Assembly: GCA_001936135.1 (NCBI GenBank)
Contig: CP012821.1
Coordinates: 372,001 to 436,000, forward strand
Source: Saccharomycopsis fibuligera x Saccharomycopsis cf. fibuligera
Taxonomy: Eukaryota; Ascomycota; Saccharomycetes; Ascoideales; Saccharomycopsidaceae
Reading direction: 5' to 3'
DNA: 64,000 bases
The notes under the pieces were generated by a model that saw only the letters and a program-made list of their open reading frames with translations, was not told the DNA's origin and searched no databases. The translations under genes and the position numbers were made by a program. This document shows positions 30,410-41,700 of the stretch, piece after piece; the stretch's first letter is position 1; each line of letters begins with the position of its first letter.

Positions 30410-31468
30410 TTATTTGGAATCCAAACTCTTGATAGCTAACTGCAACACTGCATCTTTGGTCTTTGCTCCACCAATAAATCCAGCAGCATGAACAAAAACA
30501 CAACCTTCAACTTCAGCAACCTTGGACAATTCTTCATCTCTAAGGCCTCTCCATTGTTCAGGCAATGGCTTTCTATTATCAAAAGAAGCAGAAGTGATTG
30601 GCACAGTAGATACTCTCCAGTTGTTACTAGTATCTGAAAACAAAACATACAAAGTTTCGCCCTGAGCCTTGTTGTCTTTTTCAATCTCGTACAAGTGTTC
30701 CTTCCATGGGCAAAATTGGTCCAAGATTAAAATCTTTCCGGATTCGTGAACTTGGAATCTTTCATCAAAGGCTTTCTTGACCACGGCTTTTGCTGGAAGC
30801 CAGCTGTTGCCGAATCCTTTCAAGTAGCGCAAAAACACTGAGCCAATGTAGTCACTAGCCTTCAAGAACTGAGCATAGTAGTCTTCATCAGTAGCACTTT
30901 CATTCCATGGTGGGTTGAAAGTAGCAATGATGGACGGTAAAGTAATATTCTTAGTGTGAAACTTGGCAGAAATATCTTTAGGATAAGCGTCAATACCATT
31001 ATCATTAGCATCCAAAGCTTCAATAAACTCCTTATAAAGCTTCAAATATAACAAGTGAATGTCTTCCTTATTATTGATCTTGAGCACTTCTGAAATAATC
31101 TCCTCACCGAAATGCTTATACACAAGCCCAGCACTAGACAATTTAGTCTCGAAATTTTCACTAAACGTCTCATAGAAGCCTCGTTGATGATGGTCAAAGA
31201 ACTTCACTCCGTCGTATTTACCACTAACGTCAATAACAATATCACTTTCTTCCCACTTGGCAGGGTCTCTGGATCTGATCAATGTTGCATTTTGAAATCT
31301 TGGAAGCAATTTGAGCAAGTAGTAGCCGAGGGCCTCGTCGGCGTGGAACGAGCCAGAATGCACACAAATCTTGAGGGCTTTTGCAGCAACAGTAGCAGCT
31401 GCTGTTGTAGTGGTTGGAGACGCCATGGTTTTTTGTTTTTTAAAAGCTTGTTGTGAGTTATCTGACAT
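30410..31468 (-). CDS. MYG1: MYG1-family exonuclease (UPF0160)
   Basis: This 352-residue protein belongs to the conserved MYG1 family of DHH-type metal-dependent nucleases. In animals these process RNA in nucleolus and mitochondria. The motifs are intact: HSGSFHADEALG (about residues 37-48), IRSRDP, a DVSGKYD loop, and FDHHQRGF with the DHH triad. The C-terminal EQWRGLRDEELS and GCVFVHAAGFIGG blocks also match. Two starts are possible. The first ATG (31468) adds SDNSQQAFKKQKT, a short basic stretch resembling a nuclear signal. The second (31426, MASPTTTTAAATVAA) would give an uncharged S/T/A leader. I use the first. The gene diverges from MCM21, sharing a 700-bp promoter region. Confidence 0.95.
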   Translation of the reverse strand: MSDNSQQAFKKQKTMASPTTTTAAATVAAKALKICVHSGSFHADEALGYYLLKLLPRFQNATLIRSRDPAKWEESDIVIDVSGKYDGVKFFDHHQRGFYETFSENFETKLSSAGLVYKHFGEEIISEVLKINNKEDIHLLYLKLYKEFIEALDANDNGIDAYPKDISAKFHTKNITLPSIIATFNPPWNESATDEDYYAQFLKASDYIGSVFLRYLKGFGNSWLPAKAVVKKAFDERFQVHESGKILILDQFCPWKEHLYEIEKDNKAQGETLYVLFSDTSNNWRVSTVPITSASFDNRKPLPEQWRGLRDEELSKVAEVEGCVFVHAAGFIGGAKTKDAVLQLAIKSLDSK

Positions 31469-32168
31469 AGCAATTGTGGTGTCTGTTTACTGGTTGTTCT
31501 TGTTTTGTACTTACTTCAAGCAGTAGATTATATTTTTTTTTTTTTTTTTTTTTCAGCGATGAGTTTCTGTCAAATGAAAAACTTTCCTTTGCAGCTGACT
31601 AAGCCCGATGGGCATCGCCTACTGTATGTTCTATATGTTTTGCATGCTCAGGCTGAAGATGAGATGAGAGGCTTTAATTGTAACAGTTTGAGCCGGTGAG
31701 TCACACGCAAATATGCTATCTTAGTGTTTGTTATTTTTAAGAGAAGTAAGTATTTGATAGGGTACTTTGCCAATAGCAATAGACATTCCTGTTTTTTCAG
31801 TTAGCAAGTGTGTTCGACGGTTCCACGTTAGGCAATATCATTTCAATACAGAGCTAGAATGTTTTTTACACGTTTCGGCAAGAGAAGCAGTTATATAGGA
31901 CTTTCGATTCCAAAATATAAACCACGTCTTCTAATTCAATTAGCAAAGTGTAAATTGCGCGCTTTTTTTTGAAACAAGTATAAAATTCTTTTTCCTAATA
32001 GTTGCAACTATAGCTATAGTCTTACTCTAAAAATACAGACACCCCGTTTTTACTTGTGGCACCTAGTACGCGAAAAGTAAATAAAATCATTAACATTAAC
32101 AAAACAACATTTTTCCAACAGTTAAGGAGCGTAAACTTGAGAAAACATAGCATCAATCCAAAGACGAG
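31469..32168. other. intergenic, divergent MYG1 / MCM21 promoters
   Basis: T21 lies at 31533-31553. No gene is supported; a set of snoRNA-like boxes here was considered and rejected. Confidence 0.6.
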
Positions 32169-33641
32169 ATGAGCAATACAGAACAAATAACCAAAGAAAT
32201 AAATGACTTAAATCAGCAAAACATTTCCCTTTTAGAAAAATTACAATCATATAGCCAACATCAATCTATTGCTGATTTATATCTCAAGCTATACGATGAT
32301 GCGCATTATGATAATGGCCAGATTACCACACAGCAAAAAAAGTATATCGACGAGTATCAAAACAGCAGCAGGGGGTTAACATCCAGTAACCGCAAAAATA
32401 GTAACAACGGTAACGTTGATGCTAGCCTGTTGAGGCAATTCAACAACAGCGATCTTTTAACTAACATAAGCATTCCTGAGCCCGTGCCTCTTTCCCAGAA
32501 TGTACAGCAACAACAACTTCAGCAATTTGATCCATCAATTGCCAAATTCTTTGACTCACAAAGACTAAAACTGAGAAAAGTACAAACCCGTACTCGTACC
32601 AGAAATGGAAAACGGCAAACCCAATCAATTGTTGAGTCTCAGAAAAAAATTGTTTTAGCTAAGCTAAAAGAACAAAAGTTAGTCAATAATATAGTGCTTG
32701 AGAACTTGTTTCGAATTGGCGGTGGTGGGATCACTGCATTTTCTGTAAATGATCCTGAAGCGAAGAGCAATAGTGGAGATAAAGACAAAAGCGGGGCAAT
32801 GGTATTTGAGGAGAACGGGGTTGAGGTTATAGATATTGATATGGATAACGATAATGATGATAATACCATCACCACTTCCACCACCACCAAAAACAACAAC
32901 AACAACAGCAGCAGCAACAACGGTAAGATAAAGAAAAGTAAGAACAATAACGCAAATGAAAGTTACATGCTTGGAATCAGATTCGACAACTATAACCACC
33001 ACACTACCAATTTTGAACCACCTCACTATGTTATCTTGAAAAAAAATCTCAAGAATGGTAATTTAATGATTTTTAAACATACCGTGCCACTGTATATCAA
33101 TTTAGCAGACTTGGAACACCGATATTTAAATTCGGACATTTTTCAATTCGTGAAACAAGTGCAGAATAGGATATCTTTGCGTTTGAAGAAAGTTATTGAG
33201 TTTCAGAAAGTGGTCGATCGATTCGGCTCGTTGGATGCTAGTACCATTACTGCTACTAACACTAATGATAATAATGATAGTAACAATGATAGAAGTAGTA
33301 AGGGGGCTAAAAAAGTGGAACTAATTGATTGTAATTTATCGTACACCAGAGTAATCCTTCAGCTCACCTCAAAAACAGAAAAGCCTACTAAAGCCAACTC
33401 CAAAGCTAATTTTGGTGCTTTTCAAGTCGCTAATGAAATTCAATTGAAAATTCAATTGATGTTGAACTTCACCAACTTGACTAACGTAACGGTATTAGAT
33501 TATACAGGGACATTTAGCAGAGTGAAAAAACTTCAAATCGAGCACTTGCTAAGAGGTGACTATACTGATTTGGTTGGTAAGTTTGAAAAAGTTTTTGAGT
33601 TGCTCGATGATGCTGATTCTGATGATAATACTGTCAAATGA
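32169..33641 (+). CDS. MCM21: Inner kinetochore protein Mcm21 (CENP-O)
   Basis: This 490-residue homolog of Mcm21/CENP-O is a member of the COMA subcomplex (Ctf19, Okp1, Mcm21, Ame1) at the inner kinetochore. The N-terminus is a coiled coil (EQITKEINDLNQQNISLLEKL). The RWD-type C-terminal half carries the best family match: MLGIRFDNYNHHTTNFEPPH followed by YVILKKNLKNGNLMIFKHTV and PLYINL. Upstream of it VLENLFRIGGGGITAF matches the family's IVLENVYRMFGIT strand. It is longer than the S. cerevisiae protein (368) because of N/D/S/T-rich inserts near residues 230-260 and 350-380. The ATG at 32169 is the first in frame and starts the coiled coil. Its convergent neighbour is GYP2. CHL4, from the same complex, is in this window. 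Confidence 0.93.
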   Translation: MSNTEQITKEINDLNQQNISLLEKLQSYSQHQSIADLYLKLYDDAHYDNGQITTQQKKYIDEYQNSSRGLTSSNRKNSNNGNVDASLLRQFNNSDLLTNISIPEPVPLSQNVQQQQLQQFDPSIAKFFDSQRLKLRKVQTRTRTRNGKRQTQSIVESQKKIVLAKLKEQKLVNNIVLENLFRIGGGGITAFSVNDPEAKSNSGDKDKSGAMVFEENGVEVIDIDMDNDNDDNTITTSTTTKNNNNNSSSNNGKIKKSKNNNANESYMLGIRFDNYNHHTTNFEPPHYVILKKNLKNGNLMIFKHTVPLYINLADLEHRYLNSDIFQFVKQVQNRISLRLKKVIEFQKVVDRFGSLDASTITATNTNDNNDSNNDRSSKGAKKVELIDCNLSYTRVILQLTSKTEKPTKANSKANFGAFQVANEIQLKIQLMLNFTNLTNVTVLDYTGTFSRVKKLQIEHLLRGDYTDLVGKFEKVFELLDDADSDDNTVK

Positions 33642-34005
33642 TAGTGTGGCAGTGGTATGGAAATTAACGATGTCGTGTGTAAAATAGATGTATATGAATA
33701 AATAAACACTAATTGTGCTTTTTTCTGTATTCCAAAATTTCTGGAACATATATTGCGTAAATTCATGAATCTCTAGATGTACGTAGATAGATATACTGGC
33801 TGAAATTTAAATTCAAAAATAATATGAAAAAACAAAGTTTAGTAACTCTAATATAAATGAAATTAACAAAAAAGGTGAAACAAAAGGAGAAGAGTACAAT
33901 GAATCATCTATAATTACTTGCTTTCAAGATCATATAAAATCTCTAGGAGCAATTTAATAGTGTGAAGCTCTTTTCTTTGGTGATAGAATCTCTCAAAAAC
34001 TTCCC
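33642..34005. other. intergenic between convergent MCM21 and GYP2
   Basis: This is AT-rich 3' flank DNA; nothing further is seen. Confidence 0.6.
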
Positions 34006-36963
34006 TTAGTAAGTCTCGTTTTCCTTTACTTTTTCGCTCTCCTGGTTTTTTACCTTTTCTTTTGCTTTGTTATCCTTATTATCTTTGTTTCCCAGGGAAT
34101 CATTCAAAACATTCGCTTCTGCTCGATTAAGCAAATCGATATCAGCAGTCTTGACTTCAGAACTACTAAAATCGTCATCATCTTCTTCTTCAGCAGCAGC
34201 AGCGGAATGCGCGCCAATGCTATGACCACTACTTTTGCTTGATCCGTCCAGGCTGGTATTGTTGCTGCTTCCTTGTTGTTGTGCTGCATCATCAATACGA
34301 CGTCTAACCTCATGTGCCACTTTTCTTCCATCAGCAACTAGAGTATCAAATATACTTCTCAAATTGAAGTTTTGTTTGCTGTTTTTGATTTCTTTGTTGA
34401 CATCAATTGTATTCGCAAGAATTTCGCCAAAAAATAATTCAAAGGATTCGTCCGCTAAAATCACCATTCTAAATGTCGGGAGATCCATTTGTAAAGGATA
34501 ATTAGGATCCAAGGCAACATTGGCTTTAAGCTTTTCAGCTTTCTTTTTATCTTTATCATCAATATATTCCTCTTGTGCAAGACTATTAACATCATCATAA
34601 TCGCCATGTTTATCATCATCATCATTATTATTATTATCGTCAATATTAATTAAATTCTTTTCTTTTTCAATCTCTTTTGCTGGCCTTGCATAATTGAAGC
34701 AATTTTGAATGAATTTACTAGCAGCTGATAAGTATCTTTCAGACTGTTTATGTTTGTAATACTCCCCATCAATAGAGAGATTTGGTGGTGGAATAGCTTC
34801 TTCAAGATCTGGATTCTTTTCAATTTCAGACTTGTATTCTTCCATTCTCTTAGCAATAACTCGATCAATTTCTTTTTGAGTTATTGAATCAAAAATCCAT
34901 CCTTCTCTCCATGGTCTAGTCAAATATATCAACCCCTCAGACATTTGCAACATACCTTCCTTATCAATGTATCCTGAACCGGTGGTATCGTATAAGTCAA
35001 AAAAGGTTTTGATCAGGTACATCAAGTCATTATAAATCCATTTGTTAAGACCCTTGCAAACATCAGCTAACGTTAACCCACCTTGAAACTCAGAATCCCA
35101 AGAAACGAACATACGATGCAAGAACTCTTCTTGATTTTTCACATCTGTGACATTGGGTAGAATTACCCATGTACAAATTTGAGACATAAATTTTTCGAAT
35201 TGCTCAAAATTCATTAATCCTGAACCTGTACCTTTTTGAACATTATCAGTCTCCAAGACTTGATAAAATCTGTCGTAAATGTTTGATATGTTCACTGGGT
35301 CCAAGTTTGGCAATTTTGGCAAGTTTCTGATTTGAGTACGTTTGATAAAACTTTCAATGTTCAGGAAAACTGAATTCTTGTGCTTTTTGCGGTAGCTTTT
35401 AACTGTATCGTCAGTAATTTCTTGAAATTCTTTAAATGCGACAACTAGAAGCTCTTGAAAATTAGTGATTTGTCTGTAAGTCTCATTTTTGGAGTTTGGG
35501 TGTGCAGATTCATCTAGTCTACTAAAATATTCCTTGATGATTTGAATAAAAGAGCCGTCGTCTTCGGATTGCAATAATTTTTCTCCATTAACTCTCAATA
35601 TAGCTAAGGCGACCTGAAATAATGTTCTAGGACCTTGTAAAAACAATATATCAATAATTCTGGAAGAAAACACCAACGGCATGGAATTGATAAAGAGTGA
35701 CAAAAACCAAGGTAATGATATAATTGATAGTTGAATATCATTGTTGGAGATGTGCTCCCATAATATAGGCATTGTCTTTTCCACCAAGGCTTCAAACACT
35801 CTTTGGTCAAGTAATGTACCATACATGGTTTTAGAATAATATCCTGGAGTGTACTTCTCACACAAAGTGCACAAGCACCAGAAAGCTTGTTCCTCGGACA
35901 TAAAAATCAACAACTCAGCGACAACAATATTCATAGCTTGACAATATCCGACTTCTGGATTTCTCCAAGAATAAGCAGTTAGCACTCTTCTCAATCTAGA
36001 AATGCCTTCTCCTGATTGATATGCAGCATATTCTGGTAATGATCTATTCAAATCTTTTTCAATTTCTTCAATAGCGACAGATGACCTGCCCTCGTTCGAA
36101 GCAAGAATTTCTTGATATACATTGATATTTTCATATCTGGAATAAATGGAACCAGAACAAAGCTCCCATATTTCACCTCTCAATCTATTGGGCAAGCCAA
36201 CCCTTATAAGCTTGTAAAACATCTCCTGTTTCACGATGTTCAAGTTACGACCATTAGTTTTCATGAATTCAAACCATAATCTCATTTTTGATTTGTCTCT
36301 TAACTTTTTTGGATTGCCTGGATATTTGAAAATTAATCCAAGCCCACCATCAGGAATTTTTAAATCTAAATCTTTCCCTTTTGGTGAGTTTTTGAGCATC
36401 AAGTATTCTGAATATAAAGTTCTTAAGAAGGGCTTCAATCGCTTGACCGTGGATAAATTGACATCCAAGGATTTTTTGAGCAAAAGCGAAAACTTTTCTG
36501 AATTGGACCTTATGCCAATGAATTGAATAGTTAATCTTAGACCCGCATATGTGGTAATGATTAAACCGAAAACGTAAGACTTAGAAGGCAATCTTTCGAC
36601 TTTTCTAATAGTCGATAAATGAATGGCAAAATTAAAACTTTTACCATTAAATCCGTCTTTAAAAATAAGATATTGTTGTGTCAAGTATAATCTTCCGGAC
36701 CAAAATAGATCACCGGGATTCATGTATCCATCTGGACCGATCTGGGGGCTAGTAGTTGATGCTCCTCCTATATTTGGATGAGAACTAGGATCACTGGAAT
36801 GTAACGCCACCTCTGCCACCGAATCGATCTGAATGGTCTGGCTATCAGGTAAGTGAAACTCGTATCTGAAAATCTCATCTCTCGATGGTCTTTTTTCAGC
36901 GTTTGCCTGGTCAAATAATCCTAGCTCGGACACTTTAGACTTTAAAGCCTGAATCAATGACAT
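34006..36963 (-). CDS. GYP2: Rab GTPase-activating protein Gyp2/Mdr1 (GRAM-TBC)
   Basis: This 985-residue RabGAP is close to yeast Gyp2/Mdr1, which acts on Ypt6 and related Rabs at Golgi and endosomal membranes. An N-terminal GRAM domain (FWSGRLYLTQQYLIFKDGF, about residues 80-160) precedes a TBC domain. The TBC begins near residue 258 (NRLRGEIWELCSG) and contains GISRLRRVLTAYSWRNPEVG and YCQAMN. The glutamine finger (YCQ) is intact, and the arginine lies in LRRVL rather than a textbook IxxDxxR, as in S. cerevisiae Gyp2. An EF-hand-like loop near 651 (DTTGSGYIDKEG) lacks the acidic residue at position 12 and may not bind calcium. The C-terminal tail is acidic and low-complexity. The frame extends 99 codons up to an ATG at 37260, but MSLIQALKSKV at 36963 matches the family start. 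Confidence 0.94.
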   Translation of the reverse strand: MSLIQALKSKVSELGLFDQANAEKRPSRDEIFRYEFHLPDSQTIQIDSVAEVALHSSDPSSHPNIGGASTTSPQIGPDGYMNPGDLFWSGRLYLTQQYLIFKDGFNGKSFNFAIHLSTIRKVERLPSKSYVFGLIITTYAGLRLTIQFIGIRSNSEKFSLLLKKSLDVNLSTVKRLKPFLRTLYSEYLMLKNSPKGKDLDLKIPDGGLGLIFKYPGNPKKLRDKSKMRLWFEFMKTNGRNLNIVKQEMFYKLIRVGLPNRLRGEIWELCSGSIYSRYENINVYQEILASNEGRSSVAIEEIEKDLNRSLPEYAAYQSGEGISRLRRVLTAYSWRNPEVGYCQAMNIVVAELLIFMSEEQAFWCLCTLCEKYTPGYYSKTMYGTLLDQRVFEALVEKTMPILWEHISNNDIQLSIISLPWFLSLFINSMPLVFSSRIIDILFLQGPRTLFQVALAILRVNGEKLLQSEDDGSFIQIIKEYFSRLDESAHPNSKNETYRQITNFQELLVVAFKEFQEITDDTVKSYRKKHKNSVFLNIESFIKRTQIRNLPKLPNLDPVNISNIYDRFYQVLETDNVQKGTGSGLMNFEQFEKFMSQICTWVILPNVTDVKNQEEFLHRMFVSWDSEFQGGLTLADVCKGLNKWIYNDLMYLIKTFFDLYDTTGSGYIDKEGMLQMSEGLIYLTRPWREGWIFDSITQKEIDRVIAKRMEEYKSEIEKNPDLEEAIPPPNLSIDGEYYKHKQSERYLSAASKFIQNCFNYARPAKEIEKEKNLINIDDNNNNDDDDKHGDYDDVNSLAQEEYIDDKDKKKAEKLKANVALDPNYPLQMDLPTFRMVILADESFELFFGEILANTIDVNKEIKNSKQNFNLRSIFDTLVADGRKVAHEVRRRIDDAAQQQGSSNNTSLDGSSKSSGHSIGAHSAAAAEEEDDDDFSSSEVKTADIDLLNRAEANVLNDSLGNKDNKDNKAKEKVKNQESEKVKENETY

Positions 36964-37812
36964 TTTCTCAAGACTCAAGTGGCGTTCAGCAATAATTTTA
37001 TAGTTGCTTTTTTTTCTGCTCTGAGTAAGTTTTGGGTGTGATTTTGAGTAAAATTGACAAACAAAATGTCCAATTCGTGTAAAATAATGTAATGGAGGGC
37101 AACTGGAAGCAGAAACAATTGTCCTTGTCTGCCGATTAGCGATTGAGCAGCAGCTGTCTTTCTGCCACAATATTGTGGGTTCCTGCCCTGTAATCTGTCT
37201 AGGAAAAAAGAGGAGCAGATGGCGGGCTCTGCCGGCGCTCGCAACCTTATGAGAAGTCATACGTACTTTTACTAATTATAGTTTTTTAGACAGGGTAATA
37301 AACTCCATACAATCTAATCTTCTGCATTTTAATGAAAAAATAATATAACTTCCGTGATAGTTTAGTGGCTAGAATGTCCGCTTGTCGCGCGGACGACCGG
37401 GGTTCGATTCCCCGTCGCGGAGTATTTTTAGCTTCCCTGAGAAGTTAATTTTTGCTAATTGCACCATCAATAGATGGTCTTCAAGAAAAATGTCAAACAC
37501 CGCTCTTGTAGAAGTAAAAATTGAAAAGGCCATTTTTATTAGGTGGGGGAATATAAAAGTCATCACTAAGTCAAGCCACCCATTTTTCATCTTTAATCAG
37601 GCTTACGTCCTATTTTGATATCATAATATATTATTTTTGCAGGATTTATTTTCATCTCTCAAAAAAGTCCTACGAAATACATTTTACTGCACACAGCTTG
37701 TCGATTTTTCTTATCTTCAAAATAAAAATAGGTTTCTTTAGAGGTTGATCTTTATTATCACAAAGAGCATTTTTTAAATTTGCAATCAACTTTTCATATT
37801 TTTAGGTTTATA
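36964..37812. other. intergenic, divergent GYP2 / PET100, with tRNA-Asp
   Basis: This contains the GYP2 promoter, tRNA-Asp (37351-37422) and the PET100 promoter. The upstream open extension of GYP2 covers the first 300 bp. Confidence 0.7.
37351..37422 (+). tRNA. tRNA-Asp (GUC)
   Basis: The acceptor TCCGTGA pairs with TCGCGGA, and the discriminator is G. The anticodon stem TCCGC/GCGGA has loop TTGTCGC, giving GTC. The B box is GGTTCGATTCC. It has no intron, and a T run follows immediately. Confidence 0.97.
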
Positions 37813-38242
37813 ATGTCTTACGCCAATAACATACTAAGAATGTTTAAAGGCTTTAAAGTGCCAAGAATATCAAGATCAAATTTGGATCTTTTCAGAGTAT
37901 GTATATGTCATTGACTTGAAACTTGAAATGGTGCTTTTATATCATCATACAGAAGAACCTTCATACTGATTTTTTTTTCTTTAGTTTACATTTTATTTAA
38001 TGACTCCAATAGCAGTTATGTACTATGTGGGGACCGACACAGACAAAAAATTTAATGTTCCAGGATTTTGGCCAGACCCAGCAACTTTGAACAAGATTCC
38101 AAAAGAGCCTCATGAAATTCAAGCCGAGTTGGCTAGAATGAGAGCAGCAAGAGCAGAAAAACGTAAAAGACTTGAAGAAAAAGCAAAAGCTTTAGGTATT
38201 AATATTGATGATGATGATGATGATGAATCTAAGAAAGACTAA
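37813..38242 (+). CDS. PET100: Cytochrome c oxidase assembly factor Pet100, spliced
   Basis: This is the homolog of Pet100, an inner-membrane chaperone for assembly of cytochrome c oxidase in mitochondria. Exon 1 (37813-37896) encodes MSYANNILRMFKGFKVPRIS followed by RSNLDLFR. Exon 2 (37985-38242) continues FTFYLMTPIAVMYYVGTDTD, KKFNVPGFWPDP, with an N-terminal membrane span across the splice. The total is 113 residues, against 111 in S. cerevisiae, and the FRFTFCLLSPVAVMYYIGTD block of yeast Pet100 aligns directly. The C-terminus is charged (RMRAARAEKRKRLEEKAK, then a D run). The ATG at 38000 that opens the unspliced frame lies inside the membrane span and cannot be the start. Met10 is an alternative start that would shorten the basic leader. 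Confidence 0.95.
37897..37984 (+). other. intron of PET100
   Basis: The 88-nt phase-0 intron starts GTATGT, has a branch-like TACTGAT at 37964-37970, a T-rich tract and ends TTTAG. Confidence 0.93.
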
Positions 38243-38705
38243 CTTGTGTGGAAATTTTTCAAGCATTTACTGGAGGAATGGAAAGGTTTTTCTTAAAAAT
38301 TCTATTGTCAATAACATAGTCACGAAGGTTCATAAGTTGTGTTAAATTAACAGGCAATGATCATATCCAACCATCTGTATAATACTTTATTTGAAAATTG
38401 TTCATGAAACTATAGGATCAGGCTGATCACTTATCAGGTTTTGATTTTCCTCTCCTCTCCTTTATAGTTGTCATTGTACCATAATTGTAAATAGTTACGT
38501 TAGTTGCAAAATCAGATTAGTTACAGTTTTAATTAAGCTATGACTTTTATTTCTTCCTGATATCACCCAAAATGATAGTAAATACTCTATTAAATCATGT
38601 TAAAGTAAAAAAATGAATAACGAAATTAACAAAATGTAAACATCAAATGCCAAAACCTCTACTTCAAAAAAAAAAAAAAAAAAAAAAAAAAAAAGCAGAA
38701 AAGCG
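38243..38705. other. intergenic between convergent PET100 and FUN30
   Basis: There is no gene. A29 lies at 38666-38694, directly after the FUN30 stop in that gene's direction. Confidence 0.7.
38486..38493 (+). promoter_or_regulatory. possible Puf3 site downstream of PET100
   Basis: TGTAAATA matches the Puf3 RNA motif UGUAAAUA, which in yeasts marks many mRNAs for mitochondrial proteins. It lies about 245 nt after the stop, so it acts only if the 3' UTR is that long. Confidence 0.3.
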
Positions 38706-41700
38706 CTAATTAAAAAGTTCCTTGAAAAGAGATTCACTAACCTTCTCATCACTAACATTACCAGTTTCCGTTCCATCGCCACTTACACTTTGATCCAAAG
38801 CCAACTTGTTCTGTGCCAATGTGTAAATATTCTCCTCTATAGTATTCTTCGTTATTAATCTAACAACTTTAACATCTCTCTTTTGACCCACTCTATGAGC
38901 TCTATCTTCTGCTTGTCTATCATCATGAGGATTGAAACTTTGATCCAAGATGATCACTGTATTAGCGCACGCCAAGTTAATACCAAATCCACCGGCTTTC
39001 GTTGAGAGAATAAATACTTTGATTGACTCATCATTATAAAATTGATCAATGATATCTTGACGCAAATCCACCGAAGTTTGGCCGTCAAGACGCAAAAAGT
39101 TGATATCAAGTTCTGTCAATAAGACTTCAAGTATATCTAATACTTGTGTGAATAAAGAGAAAATCAAAATCCGGTCATCTTTGATTATAAATTTAGGTAA
39201 CAATTCCTTGAGTTTCAAGAATTTGCCTGAATTAAAGATTTCTTTGTCTAATTTCAATTTGTGCTTTCGTATTGACCCAAACTTCATGCATAGATTGTGT
39301 AGTTCAAAGTCAGTCATGACTTGCATATCTTCAAAAATAAATTGAGCATTAGCATCACGATAAACCGGCTCCTTCATGATATCTGCTGCCATTTTGCGAA
39401 GTAGTCTATCATTGTAATGAGTTCTAAATAGTAGCGGATGGATTGCTGCTTTTCTGAGTTTCATAATAATGTTTGAAGATTGAACTTTTGGGTCAAATTT
39501 GGCCTTACGACCTAAATCAATTTGTTGTTTGTACAATGTATTTTGCTCTTCAGTAGCATCGCAATAATCAATAAATGTATGCTTCTTCGGCAAATTCTTC
39601 AACACCTGTTGCTTCTTTCTTCTGAGCACAAATGGGGTCATCATCGTCTTTGCTCTAGAGATAGCCCTTACTGACAATAGTGGGTTAAATTGTTCATCAG
39701 GATTACTTGGTGTCGCACTACCACTTTCGCTTGCTGTCTTTGCCTTTTGATTAAATAACACTTGCAAATCATCTTTTTTGCCTTTAAATAAATCTGGTAA
39801 AATGAAAGCTAACAAACTGATCAATTCTTTCAAGTTATTTTGTAACGGGGTACCAGTAAGCAATAATCTGAATTTTCCTTTCAATTTCATCAACTTGTTG
39901 TATCTTTCGCTAGCACTATTTTTCAACATATGACCTTCATCATAAACAATCACGTTGAAACCTTGATTTCTCAAAAATTTCATATCATCCTTGTGGCCTG
40001 TAGTTAAATTGTAAGTAGTTACTAAAATATCAAAATCTGTATTGGCCAAGTCCATTCTCAATTCATAACGCTCCAGTTGAGAACCATAATATGGTGATAC
40101 TTTCAACTCAGGACAAAATTTCTTGAACTCTCTAAGCCAATTTTCCAAAGTCGACGAAGGAACTACTACTAAATGAGGACCATCGTCAACGCCAATTTCT
40201 TTCAAGTAAGCGAAAAATGATATCACTTGACACGTCTTACCAAGGCCCATCTCATCGGCTAAAATACATGACAAATTGTTTTGGTACAACAAATTTAACC
40301 AATTTATTCCCACTTGCTGATATGATTTCAATTCCAAATCTTCCGCGAGAAGTTTGGGTTTATGCCTGAAATAAGTGCCCTTGGACCTCTTCTTTTGAGT
40401 TCTAATAGCCCCTTCTTCTTCGTCATCCTCACTTTCTAAGGCATCTTTTTCAATCTTCTCAGGATCAACTTCAGTCATTTCGAGTTCACCTCTTTCACCA
40501 ATAACATTAATCCCCCACTTGGAAATCTCTTGAGAAATTTTAGTACCATACTCTGAACATTTCTGTACTAAAGATTCAACGGCATCATAACCTTTCAATG
40601 TGACTTGAGTCTTTTCTATAAGTTTCAATCCATTTGGCTTCTTAACGCCACGTCTTCCACCTCTTCCGTTTTTCTTTGATGGTTCTTCCATCAAATCATC
40701 TTGCTCAAGATCAGCTAATGAGGCAATAGGCCTTTTTTCAATTAATTTTTCAGCGATTAGTGGAGTACAACCACCAATATCGCAAAGGTCTCTTAATTCT
40801 GCAGTGTTTAAGAAATCCAAAACTTTTGCGTTGAATTTGATGATGGCATCGGTATCAGTATACGTATAATCAGCGGCATCGGAGTCGTCATCCTCTTCCG
40901 AATTGGCACCTGCGTCTTCTTCTTCGTCACTTAGGTCGATAACGCCTTTCTTTGGTGCAGCTTGTGTTTGAGTATATTTTTTGAGCAATGATGAAGCAGG
41001 GGTAAGGTCTGATTGCTTGTTAGTTGATTTCTTTTCTCCTGACTCATCTGCCTCTTCCTCTGCATCATCGTTAATGAATCCATTCATATCTTCATCTTCA
41101 TTATAATCTGGCTTTGGATTTCTAGAACCACGAATAAGTCTTCTCTTTTTTGGTGGTTCTTGAGGTTTTTCAATACCAAATTTTTGCTGAATGGATAGTT
41201 TCTTTTTGAGAGGATTCAATTTCGATGTTTTTACAGCATTCGGGCTGTTCTCAGTAAATGATTTCAATCGTTTTTCTGCTAACGATGAACCCCCGTCTAA
41301 TACTGGGGTTATTTGTGAATTCACTGGATGGATCGCTGCCGTCTCTGGTTTGCTTTTGAAAAACTGAGGATGTGACTTCTGCAAACCATTGAGAAATTCA
41401 ATAATTTGTCTTAAATTTCCCTTTTTACGTTTCCAAGTTTGAGTCAACACACCTTCTTTACAAGTAGGATACTTTTTTCTCAAGATTGACATATCATCAG
41501 TGAACTTTTTAGATATTGTGGCATTAGTATTCGAGCCGGTACTACTGCCATTTGCATTTGCATTTATATTTGATAAATCCTGCTGTTGTGATGTCATGCT
41601 GCTAGTGTAAAAAGTACTCGAAGTGGATGGATTGTAAGCAAACTTTTGTCTAAGAGCTGCTATCGAATTCTCGTTATATTTGTTTTTGGACAACATGTCG

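Noticed and set aside
31557-31660. C/D snoRNA-like boxes (GCGATGA, two CTGA) upstream of MYG1
   Set aside because: The C box deviates from RUGAUGA, no terminal stem is present, and I could not match the guide segments to rRNA.
34006-37260. 99-codon N-terminal extension of GYP2 to an ATG at 37260
   Set aside because: The extension is unlike the family, while MSLIQALKSKV at 36963 matches the known start; the upstream ATG is in promoter DNA.
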